The notes under the pieces were generated by a model, which saw only the letters and a list, made by a program, of their open reading frames with translations, had not been told where the DNA came from and ran no database searches. Positions 1-5,945 of a stretch of DNA of 6,283 bases are shown here, piece by piece. The stretch's first letter is position 1; every line of letters starts with the position of its first letter. Origin of the DNA: Methanocorpusculum sp. (GTDB lineage: Archaea > Halobacteriota > Methanomicrobia > Methanomicrobiales > Methanocorpusculaceae); assembly GCA_030539595.1 (NCBI GenBank), contig JAUNXW010000070.1, positions 1,634-7,916 on the forward strand, in the 5' to 3' direction. Both the position numbers and the translations under genes were made by a program.

Positions 1-334
1 TCGCGCCGTCCATTATGGCAGAGCCGGAAAGCATTGTAGCCATTAATGTTTCATGTCCCGGAGCATCAACAAAAGAAACCGAGCGCACAGGCTCAAGTTT
101 ACTTCCGCAGGTAGGGCATGTATCTGTGTACGTCCAGCCGTCTGCTCCTCCGCATTTTTTACATTTGTAAAATGTTGCGTCGGCATATCCGAGGCGAATT
201 GAGATTCCGCGCTTCAGTTCTTCACTGTGGCGGTCTGTCCAGCATCCTGTGAGCTGGCTTACTAATGTCGTTTTACCGTGGTCGACGTGACCAACGACTC
301 CGATATTTATGTTTGGTATTGTAGGGTCATGCAA
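1..334 (-). CDS. eif2g: Translation initiation factor IF-2 subunit gamma (aIF2-gamma), N-terminal part, cut by window edge
   Basis: This is the GTPase subunit of archaeal initiation factor 2, which brings initiator Met-tRNA to the ribosome in the cytoplasm. Only the first 111 residues are in the window; the family is about 410 residues long. Visible parts of the G domain are the P-loop GHVDHGKT (15-22), a switch-1 segment RGISIRLG (42-49), a zinc knuckle with Cys58, Cys61, Cys73 and Cys76, and the G3 motif DAPGH (90-94). I chose the TTG at 332-334 as start. It gives an N-terminus beginning [12 protein letters not shown], as expected for the family, and a strong Shine-Dalgarno (GAGGAGG, 346-352) lies 11 nt upstream. 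The ATG at 352-354 is out of frame and overlaps that site. A TATA-like box at 381-389 would place transcription start near 359, leaving a leader of about 25 nt. Family identity is essentially certain; the TTG start is likely but inferred. Confidence 0.96.
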   Translation of the reverse strand, partial: MHDPTIPNINIGVVGHVDHGKTTLVSQLTGCWTDRHSEELKRGISIRLGYADATFYKCKKCGGADGWTYTDTCPTCGSKLEPVRSVSFVDAPGHETLMATMLSGSAIMDGA

Positions 335-343
335 AGAAACCGT

Positions 344-352
344 AACCTCCTC
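344..352 (-). promoter_or_regulatory. Strong Shine-Dalgarno deciding the TTG start of the IF2-gamma gene
   Basis: Read on the minus strand this is GAGGAGGTT, a near-perfect complement of the 16S rRNA 3' end. No in-frame ATG or GTG lies at a suitable distance downstream; the TTG at 334 is the only reasonable start. The spacing of 11 nt from GGAGG is slightly long but workable. Confidence 0.75.
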
Positions 353-380
353 ATGTCTTATATTATTTGATGTCAATACT

Positions 381-389
381 GATATATTT
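381..389 (-). promoter_or_regulatory. Candidate TATA box for the IF2-gamma gene
   Basis: The minus-strand sequence AAATATATC lies in the 98-bp gap between the DUF2098-like gene and the IF2-gamma gene. With usual archaeal spacing of about 26 nt, transcription would begin near 359, just before the Shine-Dalgarno site. This suggests IF2-gamma can be transcribed independently of the genes upstream. It was judged by eye only. Confidence 0.45.
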
Positions 390-432
390 GTGTGATTGAA
401 GAATCCTTTGTTTGTAGATAAGCGGATATTAA

Positions 433-711
433 TTATCCCCCGCCCTCACAGCTCTGGTCGGTATTCTGCCAGGCCGATTCCTGCATTTCACGGATTTTTT
501 CCTGCTCGTCAATTATATCTTTTCTGACATCGGACTTCTTTGAAGATTCTTTAACAATCTCATTTATTGCGATAAGCTGGTCTGTTCTGTAGCAGAGACC
601 TGTTGTATCAAGTTCCGCGAAATCGTATCCGTTCTCATTTGACAATGAAACTATCTTACCCACAGTTCCTGTGCGTGAGTATCTGACAGTCTGACCTATT
701 TCAAGACCCAT
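433..711 (-). CDS. DUF2098-like small conserved archaeal protein
   Basis: This is a 92-residue soluble protein of unknown function. Residues 4-47 look like a small beta-barrel module: an opening [16 protein letters not shown] (6-21), then acidic residues and the segment [15 protein letters not shown] (32-46). That layout (VRY-x-x-TGT-x-GK, then LDTTGLxYR) matches the DUF2098/COG4014 family, which is known from methanogens; the match is from memory. The rest (about 50-85) is highly charged and probably helical, ending in CEGGG. There are no membrane segments and no catalytic motif that I recognise. The ATG at 711 has no Shine-Dalgarno site, but a TATA box centred near 738 suits a leaderless transcript starting at about 712. 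The gene lies between aglB and the IF2-gamma gene on the same strand, which does not by itself assign a function. Confidence 0.82.
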   Translation of the reverse strand: MGLEIGQTVRYSRTGTVGKIVSLSNENGYDFAELDTTGLCYRTDQLIAINEIVKESSKKSDVRKDIIDEQEKIREMQESAWQNTDQSCEGGG

Positions 712-733
712 TAATAGATAATTGCTTTAATGG

Positions 734-742
734 AGTATAAAC
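734..742 (-). promoter_or_regulatory. Candidate TATA box for a leaderless DUF2098 mRNA
   Basis: The minus-strand sequence GTTTATACT is centred about 26 nt before the ATG at 711. No Shine-Dalgarno lies between them. Together with the oligo-T tract just upstream, this suggests a new transcript that starts at or within a base or two of the start codon. Confidence 0.5.
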
Positions 743-751
743 CTGCGGATT

Positions 752-760
752 AAAAAAAAA
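752..760 (-). terminator. Oligo-T terminator directly after aglB
   Basis: Nine consecutive A on the plus strand are nine T on the minus strand, immediately following the aglB TGA stop (761-763). Archaeal RNA polymerase terminates at such U-rich tracts without needing a hairpin. The run separates aglB from the DUF2098 promoter. Confidence 0.7.
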
Positions 761-3343
761 TCAGTTAACGGTAAGACCGTTTATCACAGCATCTTCCGAC
801 ACTGAGATGGTCTTGCCTGTTTCTGCAATTCTGTAAAGGCTCGCTGCTTTTACGTCTCCGTTTCCGTCGGTTGAATACGGAACAACAAACTGACCGTTAA
901 CACTCTGCTGTTTGTATGTAAATGTTCTGCCCTGATTTGTAATCAGGTCAATTTCTATTGTACCTTCACCGTTGATTACAGCACCTTTGACATATTCAAA
1001 AGTCTTGACGTAAGACATTCCTGTATAATATTCTCCGGATTCGTAAACCATTCTGAAGTGCTGGAGTGCCGAAACATCAACACTCGGCAGATAATAACTC
1101 TTGGCAGCATTTGTTTCTCCCGCTGAAATCACATACGCATATTTGCCTGCGTTAGTGTTTGACGTCTTTGAGTTGTAGGTATCCGCGGCTGCACGTGCTG
1201 CATCGGCATCCTCATAGTATTTTGTTGATGAGATTACAGGAACTCCGTATCCTGCGCTTGAATCGGTCAGCGCAACATAAACTCCGCCTGCTTTAACATA
1301 TGAACCGTCGAACATCTGAAGTTTCACTGTCAGCGTATTGTAATAATCCGGTGTATATGTGTACGTATATGAATACTGACCGTTTGAATTCTCAAGGAAA
1401 TTGTAATAGTATGGCGAGGTCTGTTTTTCAGGGTCTGCCCAGACTGTTATAGCGGCAAAGATATCGTTTGCCATGATGTAATCGGTCATAATATATTTTG
1501 AACCGAGATAATCAAGTTTTTCTGTGATATTGGTCTCATTCTGATTTACAAGAACTTCTGCTACACCGTATTCACCGGCAACTCCTGCCTGGAACGGGTT
1601 TGCATTGGGTATCCGTTCACCGATTGTTGTGATATAGTGTCCGTAATCCCACCAGGATAATACTCCGTAAGCTTCTTTGGGATAGGCGAAGTCATCTTTG
1701 CTGTAAATTTTATAATAGTCAAGACCTGTTTCCGGAGTGTTTTCAGAAAGCCACTCTGTTGCATCTTTCCAGAATACATTCGGGTCGCCGTATGCCGAAC
1801 CTGCGGACTGATTTACAGCAGATACCGCAGATACTCCTAAAAATGCCGCGGCAATTACAATCACAACCACAAGCAGTGCCACTCTTGCACCATTTGGTTT
1901 GTTTGATTCAGTTTTAACAGTCTGTTTGTTCCCTGTTTTCTTTAACGGCTTTTCAGCAGGCTTTTCGACATTTCTGTTTTTGAAATTTTCAGCAAGCAGA
2001 AGAATATCTTTTCCGGCAACAGATATCACAAAGGATACGCAGACTGCCGCAAGAAGCGCAACGTTTGCCGCAAAGTAATACTCCCAGCGTATGTGTGAGC
2101 AGGTTGCAACAAACATCAGAACTGTCCATATTAATACGAAAAGTGCAGCAGGAGACTCCTTCTTCCAGATATTGTATGCAAGAACAATGAATCCGCCGAC
2201 TGCAAGAATAACTCCCCAGTTGTAAGACGCAAGAGCGCTTTCAATCGACCAGCCCTGCATCTCGGCAACCGTTGATGCAGTTGCGTTGCTTGTAAAGAAA
2301 CCGCTGAGCGAGCCGAATATTGCATTGAATACATCAGGCAGGGCAATAAAGCATATCAGCAGTCCTGCTGCCGCAAGAACTACAAGTGAACCCAGATAAT
2401 AATACCATGGTTTTTCGTATTTCTGAATCAGTTTTAATATCAGATAAAGAATAACCGTTCCGAGAATTATTGCAATATGCGCAAAGAACAGACCGAATGA
2501 ATATGTAGTAAATGTGAACGAGAACTCTTTGATTCCGTAAATCATCAGACCAAGAGATGCAATCAAGAATGTGATTATATTAAGTGACAGCAGATATTCT
2601 GTAGGTTTACCCGATTTGTAATCCAAGATAAACTGAATCAGTGTGCATATTGCCGCAAACAATCCGAAAACAACCATGGTTGTCATTGTAAGCAGACCGA
2701 GGATATATGCAGCGCCGCAGATAACTCCATAAATTAACGGCAGTTTTAATGTTGAGATATTTTTGAAATCTATGCTTCTGTCACGTAAGGCTATCAGGCT
2801 CCAGACATAGCACAAGCAAAACAGTGTGGAAAACAGTGTCTCTGCAATATGATGGTCGAAATGTCCGTAAAGCGAACGGGATAGATATGTTCCGCCGATT
2901 ACCGCAATAAACAATGCTGCAAGAATTCCTGTTTTCCAGTCGCCGAGTTTTTTGCCGAGGAAAAACATAACCGGAACCATAAGCATTCCAAGAAGTGCCG
3001 GAACCCATGATACAACGGTTATAATATCAACTCTTGATGCAGCTCCCGCAATTATCGCAAGAATTGATGAAATCCATGTGAACAAAGGTCCCCAGACAAT
3101 ATCCTGACCTGTCGGGAATAATGTCATAGGTTCAAATGAGATATAGCCGAGTCCGTTTGCGAGGGCAACTTCAACCAGACGCAGATTGTACCATGCGTCG
3201 GGACCGGCTGTCATTCCTCCGGTTCCGGCTAAAGTGTACATCGGTATTATTCGAATCAGCAGTGCAATCAGTGCACAGACAGCAATGCTGACTCCGATAA
3301 TACCGTAACGATATCGTTTATCTTTCCAAAAACTGAGATTCAT
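761..3343 (-). CDS. aglB: Dolichyl-phosphooligosaccharide-protein glycotransferase AglB (STT3 family)
   Basis: This enzyme is the single-subunit oligosaccharyltransferase. It moves a lipid-linked glycan onto Asn of N-x-S/T sequons on the outer face of the membrane. Numbering here uses a GTG at 3352 as residue 1. Residues 1-450 are a multi-pass membrane domain with the first acidic motif in GPDAWYNLRLVE (Asp52), the second in GHFDHHIAE (Asp166, Glu171), and a TVAE loop motif (361-364) of the TIxE type. A Lys/Asn-rich loop (455-487) and a last helix (489-511) precede the exported C-terminal domain, which holds WWDYG (567-571) and a D624-x-x-M627-x-x-x-I631 motif of the DK/DM class. All catalytic signatures are present, so it should be active. 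It carries sequons itself at N356, N514, N605 and N608. I prefer the ATG at 3343 (residue 4) over the GTG at 3352, because a TATA-like box fits a near-leaderless start there and the GTG overlaps the only weak ribosome-binding match. The product is 860 or 863 residues. Confidence 0.97.
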   Translation of the reverse strand: MNLSFWKDKRYRYGIIGVSIAVCALIALLIRIIPMYTLAGTGGMTAGPDAWYNLRLVEVALANGLGYISFEPMTLFPTGQDIVWGPLFTWISSILAIIAGAASRVDIITVVSWVPALLGMLMVPVMFFLGKKLGDWKTGILAALFIAVIGGTYLSRSLYGHFDHHIAETLFSTLFCLCYVWSLIALRDRSIDFKNISTLKLPLIYGVICGAAYILGLLTMTTMVVFGLFAAICTLIQFILDYKSGKPTEYLLSLNIITFLIASLGLMIYGIKEFSFTFTTYSFGLFFAHIAIILGTVILYLILKLIQKYEKPWYYYLGSLVVLAAAGLLICFIALPDVFNAIFGSLSGFFTSNATASTVAEMQGWSIESALASYNWGVILAVGGFIVLAYNIWKKESPAALFVLIWTVLMFVATCSHIRWEYYFAANVALLAAVCVSFVISVAGKDILLLAENFKNRNVEKPAEKPLKKTGNKQTVKTESNKPNGARVALLVVVIVIAAAFLGVSAVSAVNQSAGSAYGDPNVFWKDATEWLSENTPETGLDYYKIYSKDDFAYPKEAYGVLSWWDYGHYITTIGERIPNANPFQAGVAGEYGVAEVLVNQNETNITEKLDYLGSKYIMTDYIMANDIFAAITVWADPEKQTSPYYYNFLENSNGQYSYTYTYTPDYYNTLTVKLQMFDGSYVKAGGVYVALTDSSAGYGVPVISSTKYYEDADAARAAADTYNSKTSNTNAGKYAYVISAGETNAAKSYYLPSVDVSALQHFRMVYESGEYYTGMSYVKTFEYVKGAVINGEGTIEIDLITNQGRTFTYKQQSVNGQFVVPYSTDGNGDVKAASLYRIAETGKTISVSEDAVINGLTVN

Positions 3344-3360
3344 AAGTATCACTAAACTGT

Positions 3361-3371
3361 TTTATAGTATT
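3361..3371 (-). promoter_or_regulatory. Candidate TATA box for aglB
   Basis: The minus-strand sequence AATACTATAAA lies 18-28 nt upstream of the ATG at 3343. It is part of the 95-bp divergent region (3353-3447) shared with the plus-strand zinc-ribbon gene. That region is AT-rich; on the plus strand, CTATAATTA (3382-3390) or GATTTATTC (3418-3426) could serve the divergent gene. The exact boxes are uncertain. Confidence 0.35.
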
Positions 3372-3447
3372 ATGTATTCAACTATAATTAGATAAGTTAG
3401 TTGGATTGCTGAAAGGGATTTATTCTCAAAGAGATAATAAGAAGTAG

Positions 3448-3687
3448 ATGGAAACTGGATTTGCTGTAGTTGGCTGTTTGAAGTGCAGAAGAAAAATGGT
3501 TGCAGATGTAAGTTGCGATACAAAAACATGTCAGTGCGGAGCAAAAATTAATCTTAAAAAGACTAAACTGCTGTTTGTATCAGAATCCGCTGAAGAGGCT
3601 GGTAATTATCTGAGGAAAATAAATTCTTCCGGCAACTCGGGATTTTCAAGTGCGGAGATTCCAAAAGGGTTGGGCGAAGACCTGTAG
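3448..3687 (+). CDS. Small zinc-ribbon protein, DUF1922/DUF5817-like
   Basis: This is a 79-residue cytosolic protein with an N-terminal zinc ribbon. Cys10-x-x-Cys13 and Cys28-x-Cys30 form the likely metal site, with an extra Cys23. After the ribbon comes a beta-rich basic stretch (KINLKKTKLLFV, 32-43) and then a helix beginning SESAEEAGNYLRKI (44-57). The order VxGCxxC, CxCG, LxKTKxxF, then an acidic helix resembles the DUF1922 (methanogen) and DUF5817 (haloarchaeal) zinc-ribbon families, whose function is unknown. This assignment is from memory. The C-terminal 20 residues are low in structure. The ATG at 3448 has no good Shine-Dalgarno, and a leaderless start is possible. The gene is divergent from aglB and 37 bp ahead of the surface-protein gene. 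Nucleic-acid binding is a common role for such ribbons but is not shown here. Confidence 0.78.
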   Translation: METGFAVVGCLKCRRKMVADVSCDTKTCQCGAKINLKKTKLLFVSESAEEAGNYLRKINSSGNSGFSSAEIPKGLGEDL

Positions 3688-3724
3688 GAAGATGTTTTTG
3701 ACCTGCTAAGACAAATAATTATTT

Positions 3725-4594
3725 ATGTCAATTAAGAAAATGCTCTTTGCAGTGCTCGTTGTGTTTGTGCTGGCACTGATTACTGCAGCGCCTGTATGCG
3801 CAACGGTGATTTATCCGTATACAAATATTAACGATCCGACGCTTACGGCAGGTACAACTCTTGTGATGATTTCAGACCCGAACAAAGTAATTAACATTCT
3901 CGGAGACGGGACAAATGTTTATTTTGACAGTACATCGTTTACAAAAGGAACATACACATCGTCTCAAAAGGGAGTTAACTATTATGTTACAACGCCAGAC
4001 TCAACGATTCAGATTTTGAGAAACGGAATTGCCGGAGCGGAGATTTACAATAAACAGATATCTTCATCGGAATTTCTTAAAATTATTGTAACACCGACAA
4101 ATCCCGATTATTTCCCTTACGCGCTCAGTATTAAAACCGATGCGGGAGGTGTGACTACATTTTTGGGAGACACCGACACCTCAATTTTTGCACCGAATGG
4201 TCTCAAAAGAGAGGGCAACAGCCTTGTTATGACTACTAAGCCTCTGAAAGATATCGGAATTATATCCGGTTCATTTGATGTTGCGGCACTGTATAACAGT
4301 TCAATTTTCAGAAGCGGGATACCTGAAAGTTATCTTACCGGAACATATTATTCGGAACAAAAAGCAGGTTCGCAAACGCCTACAGTAACACCTACACCGA
4401 CCAAAACAGAGACGCAAACTCCTACGGCAACGCCGACTAAAACAGAAACACCTTCACCTACACAAACCATAACCGAAATTCCGACAACATCTGCTCCGAC
4501 ATCAACAGCAGTGCCGACTGCGTCTCCTGTTTGCGCTGCAGTTCTCCTTACCGGAGTTGCGGCTGCGGGACTGATCGCGCTGAAACGTAAATAA
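3725..4594 (+). CDS. Exported, C-terminally anchored surface protein with Thr/Pro-rich stalk (possibly DUF3821-like)
   Basis: This 289-residue protein has a Sec-type signal peptide: basic start MSIKK, hydrophobic core 6-22, likely cleavage after VCA at residue 26. The mature domain (about 27-212) is rich in Thr, Ser, Tyr, Asp and Asn, and appears all-beta. Its segments TTLVMISDPNKVINI and FDSTSFTKGTY vaguely recall DUF3821 domains of Methanomicrobiales surface proteins, but this is a weak match. The only N-x-S/T sequon is Asn191 (NSS). Residues 216-267 are a Thr/Pro/Glu stalk containing TPTKTET twice, 12 residues apart; such stalks space domains from the membrane. The end is a hydrophobic helix starting SPVCAAVLL (267-275) and finishing in LKRK. 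This layout suits either a C-terminal membrane anchor or an archaeosortase-type sorting signal. It may be co-transcribed with the zinc-ribbon gene and may be glycosylated by AglB; both are inferences. Confidence 0.88.
   Translation: MSIKKMLFAVLVVFVLALITAAPVCATVIYPYTNINDPTLTAGTTLVMISDPNKVINILGDGTNVYFDSTSFTKGTYTSSQKGVNYYVTTPDSTIQILRNGIAGAEIYNKQISSSEFLKIIVTPTNPDYFPYALSIKTDAGGVTTFLGDTDTSIFAPNGLKREGNSLVMTTKPLKDIGIISGSFDVAALYNSSIFRSGIPESYLTGTYYSEQKAGSQTPTVTPTPTKTETQTPTATPTKTETPSPTQTITEIPTTSAPTSTAVPTASPVCAAVLLTGVAAAGLIALKRK
4394..4465 (+). repeat. Two imperfect 36-bp tandem units in the surface-protein stalk
   Basis: Units 4394-4429 and 4430-4465 both encode TPTKTET followed by Thr/Pro-rich residues (224-235 and 236-247). 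The first 21 bases differ mainly at third codon positions, so the repeat is older at DNA level than in protein. It is the kind of coding repeat that changes stalk length by slippage or recombination. Confidence 0.6.
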
Positions 4595-4600
4595 TTTTTT
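4595..4600 (+). terminator. Oligo-T terminator after the surface-protein gene
   Basis: Six T follow directly after the TAA stop at 4592-4594, with a second run of five T at 4617-4621. Such tracts are typical archaeal termination sites. They lie in the convergent gap between this gene and the S17e gene. Confidence 0.55.
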
Positions 4601-4621
4601 CAAAACAGAAACAAAATTTTT

Positions 4622-4644
4622 GAGTAGGGCAAAAGCCCAAACTC
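4622..4644. terminator. Hairpin between convergent genes
   Basis: GAGT-a-GGGC-aaaa-GCCC-aa-ACTC can form an 8-bp stem with a small internal bulge and a four-base loop. It sits 17 bp past the S17e stop codon and 28 bp past the surface-protein stop codon. On the minus strand it is followed within 20 to 30 nt by T-rich stretches, so it may help end or protect the S17e transcript. The structure is visible; the role is inferred. Confidence 0.45.
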
Positions 4645-4660
4645 TATATTGCAATGGGAT

Positions 4661-4855
4661 TTATTTACGGTGCTGTGTTGTGTTTACCTTGCGGGTAATA
4701 TAACCTGCAACACGGTTCCGAATCATTTTGCTTTCGATAGTTGTGATTTCCTGAACTACCTTTTTGTTGTCGTCGAAACTGCCGTTGAAGCTTCCTGCGT
4801 GCTGTTCTAACAGGGCTGTGCCCATGCTTTTGATATAACTTGGCTTAATTCCCAT
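4661..4855 (-). CDS. rps17e: 30S ribosomal protein S17e
   Basis: This is a small-subunit ribosomal protein found in archaea and eukaryotes but not bacteria. At 64 residues it has the short length usual for archaeal members. Recognisable family segments are the start MGIKPSYIKSMG (1-12), the central SFDDNKKVV (26-34), and the very conserved IESKMIRNRVAGYITRK (40-56). The tail VNTTQHRK is basic. The ATG at 4855 has a good Shine-Dalgarno (TGAGG at 4864-4868, 8 nt before the start). The gene begins 18 bp after the stop of the ThiN-like gene and is the last of a three-gene minus-strand cluster, with the convergent surface-protein gene beyond it. Confidence 0.95.
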   Translation of the reverse strand: MGIKPSYIKSMGTALLEQHAGSFNGSFDDNKKVVQEITTIESKMIRNRVAGYITRKVNTTQHRK

Positions 4856-4860
4856 GAGTA

Positions 4861-4868
4861 TTTCCTCA
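4861..4868 (-). promoter_or_regulatory. Shine-Dalgarno of the S17e gene
   Basis: Minus-strand TGAGGAAA lies 5 to 12 nt before the ATG, inside the 18-bp gap between the ThiN-like gene and the S17e gene. It supports internal initiation on a polycistronic mRNA, in contrast to the first genes of most transcripts here, which lack such a site. Confidence 0.65.
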
Positions 4869-4873
4869 GATGT

Positions 4874-5377
4874 CTATAGTTGTAGACGTTCTGATATGAT
4901 AAGTATTCTGTTTGCAGCTTCTTCTGGAGTTGTGCCGAGTATATATATTGAGCCGCCTGTGACAGGTTCATTTTCTGCGGCAATTGCAAGAGGCACGCCG
5001 TTTTTACAAATGAAGGAAACACCCCATTCCATCGTGGAAATGCCTTTCGGATATTTTGCGACGTCATATTTTTCAACTTCGATAAACGTTTCTTTAACGG
5101 TTTGATAAATATCATCGTTTAACTTTATGTTTACCGCAGCGCGAACTTCGGGGTCAAAGCGCATAACTGTCAGAATTATGCGGGTGATGGGCTCGTCAAT
5201 TCCAAATCCGACACTTTCGTTTGCGGCGACCGCTACATCTTTTGTATCTTTTGCGTCGAATGTCGCGTAAGCAATTCTGACTCCGCCTTTTGGAATCATG
5301 TATCTTGATATGTCAAGGATTTTTCCGTGAGCCTGCTGTAAGTCGCGCAGAACAGCGGACTGATTTTTTGCGCCCAT
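4874..5377 (-). CDS. Stand-alone ThiN-like (thiamine-phosphate synthase family) protein, probably not catalytic
   Basis: This 167-residue cytosolic protein resembles the ThiN domain (PF10120), the thiamine-phosphate synthase part of archaeal ThiDN and the ligand-binding part of the ThiR repressor. Family-like segments are IPKGGVRIAYATFDAKDTKDVA (28-49), the core ITRIILTVMRFDPEVRAAVNIK (64-85), STMEWG (114-119), and a C-terminal ILGTTPEEAANRI (146-158). There is neither a ThiD kinase domain nor a helix-turn-helix at the N-terminus, so it is a bare domain. The stretch between DVA and the core is short (AVAANESVGFGIDEP, 49-63). ThiN enzymes have a longer segment there with a conserved Arg and a His just before the core, and neither is seen here. 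That comparison is from memory. The ATG abuts the TGA of the HD gene, which indicates translational coupling. A thiamine-phosphate sensor or an unrelated ligand-binding role is possible. Confidence 0.8.
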   Translation of the reverse strand: MGAKNQSAVLRDLQQAHGKILDISRYMIPKGGVRIAYATFDAKDTKDVAVAANESVGFGIDEPITRIILTVMRFDPEVRAAVNIKLNDDIYQTVKETFIEVEKYDVAKYPKGISTMEWGVSFICKNGVPLAIAAENEPVTGGSIYILGTTPEEAANRILIISERLQL

Positions 5378-5929
5378 TCAGATCAGCCCTAACTCATCTT
5401 TTACGGCGGTGATTTCATCTATTGCAATTTGATAGAGTTTTTCGCGCTCAACAATTTTGTCTCCGAGCGCTATTCTGGTTCTGTCGCAGCCTGCAGCAAA
5501 AGAGGGTGTTTTGTATTTTTTGGCTATTGTCTTTGTTGTGACTTCCGTAATTTTTCTGCCTTTGACGTAAGCGCAGGCAATTACAAGACCAGAGACACTG
5601 TCTGCAGCCTGAAGAGCAATTTCAATCGGGGTTGTATAATCTTCACCGAAAATCATGTGATTGTGGCGTTTTATGGGTTCGGCAATCTCATCGTCAACTC
5701 CTGCTGATTTGAGTATGTCGTAACCCGCGAGACCATGTTTGGTCATATCTTCGTTGATTTCTTCAAAATCTATGTCGTGAAGTATCCCGATAACTTCAAA
5801 GAGATTTTCATCCTGCTTCAGTTCTTTGGCAAGACCTTTCATAACCGCGGAAGTAGATATACAGTGACCTATTAATGATTCTGACTTTACGTGCTGCTTT
5901 AATAACGTCAGCGCTTCGGTTCTATCCAT
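5378..5929 (-). CDS. HD-domain metal-dependent phosphohydrolase
   Basis: This is a 183-residue soluble HD-superfamily protein. The metal-binding pattern is complete: His22 (in IGHCISTSAVM), His51-Asp52 (in GILHDIDFEE), further histidines His65 and His89/His91, and Asp110 (in QAADSVSG). Such proteins hydrolyse phosphate esters of nucleotides or related compounds; the substrate cannot be told from sequence. The region after Asp110 (121-183) is charged, including KGRKITEVTTKTIAKKYK (123-140) and a helical end. The length is typical of archaeal HDIG-type proteins. The ATG at 5929 has no Shine-Dalgarno, and a TATA-like box near 5957 would allow a leaderless mRNA. It is the first gene of the cluster with the ThiN-like and S17e genes, and it is divergent from the small membrane protein gene. 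Confidence 0.9.
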   Translation of the reverse strand: MDRTEALTLLKQHVKSESLIGHCISTSAVMKGLAKELKQDENLFEVIGILHDIDFEEINEDMTKHGLAGYDILKSAGVDDEIAEPIKRHNHMIFGEDYTTPIEIALQAADSVSGLVIACAYVKGRKITEVTTKTIAKKYKTPSFAAGCDRTRIALGDKIVEREKLYQIAIDEITAVKDELGLI

Positions 5930-5945
5930 GTTTATATATTGGTAA

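Noticed and set aside
352..354. ATG just upstream as start of the IF2-gamma gene
   Set aside because: It is out of frame with the GTPase reading frame and overlaps the Shine-Dalgarno sequence.
374..376. Upstream in-frame TTG as start of the IF2-gamma gene
   Set aside because: It would add 14 residues unlike the family N-terminus, lies upstream of the Shine-Dalgarno site, and precedes the expected transcription start.
3362..3544. 60-residue minus-strand frame upstream of aglB
   Set aside because: It lies across the divergent promoter and the antisense of the zinc-ribbon gene, with no family signal.
3788..3802. Lipobox at the signal-peptide end of the surface protein (APVC)
   Set aside because: The residues before Cys25 (Ala-Pro-Val) do not fit the lipobox consensus, and the VCA sequence offers an ordinary signal-peptidase site.
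4394..4465. Short tandem repeats as a possible CRISPR or mobile repeat
   Set aside because: They are in-frame coding repeats of a Thr/Pro stalk, only two units, without spacers.
4854..5105. 83-residue plus-strand reading frame
   Set aside because: It is antisense to the ThiN-like gene and resembles no family; the minus-strand frame has clear family motifs.
4807..5115. 102-residue minus-strand frame overlapping the ThiN-like and S17e genes
   Set aside because: It overlaps two well-supported genes in another frame and has no recognisable motif.
5429..5707. 92-residue plus-strand reading frame
   Set aside because: It is antisense to the HD-domain gene, with a composition typical of a shadow frame.
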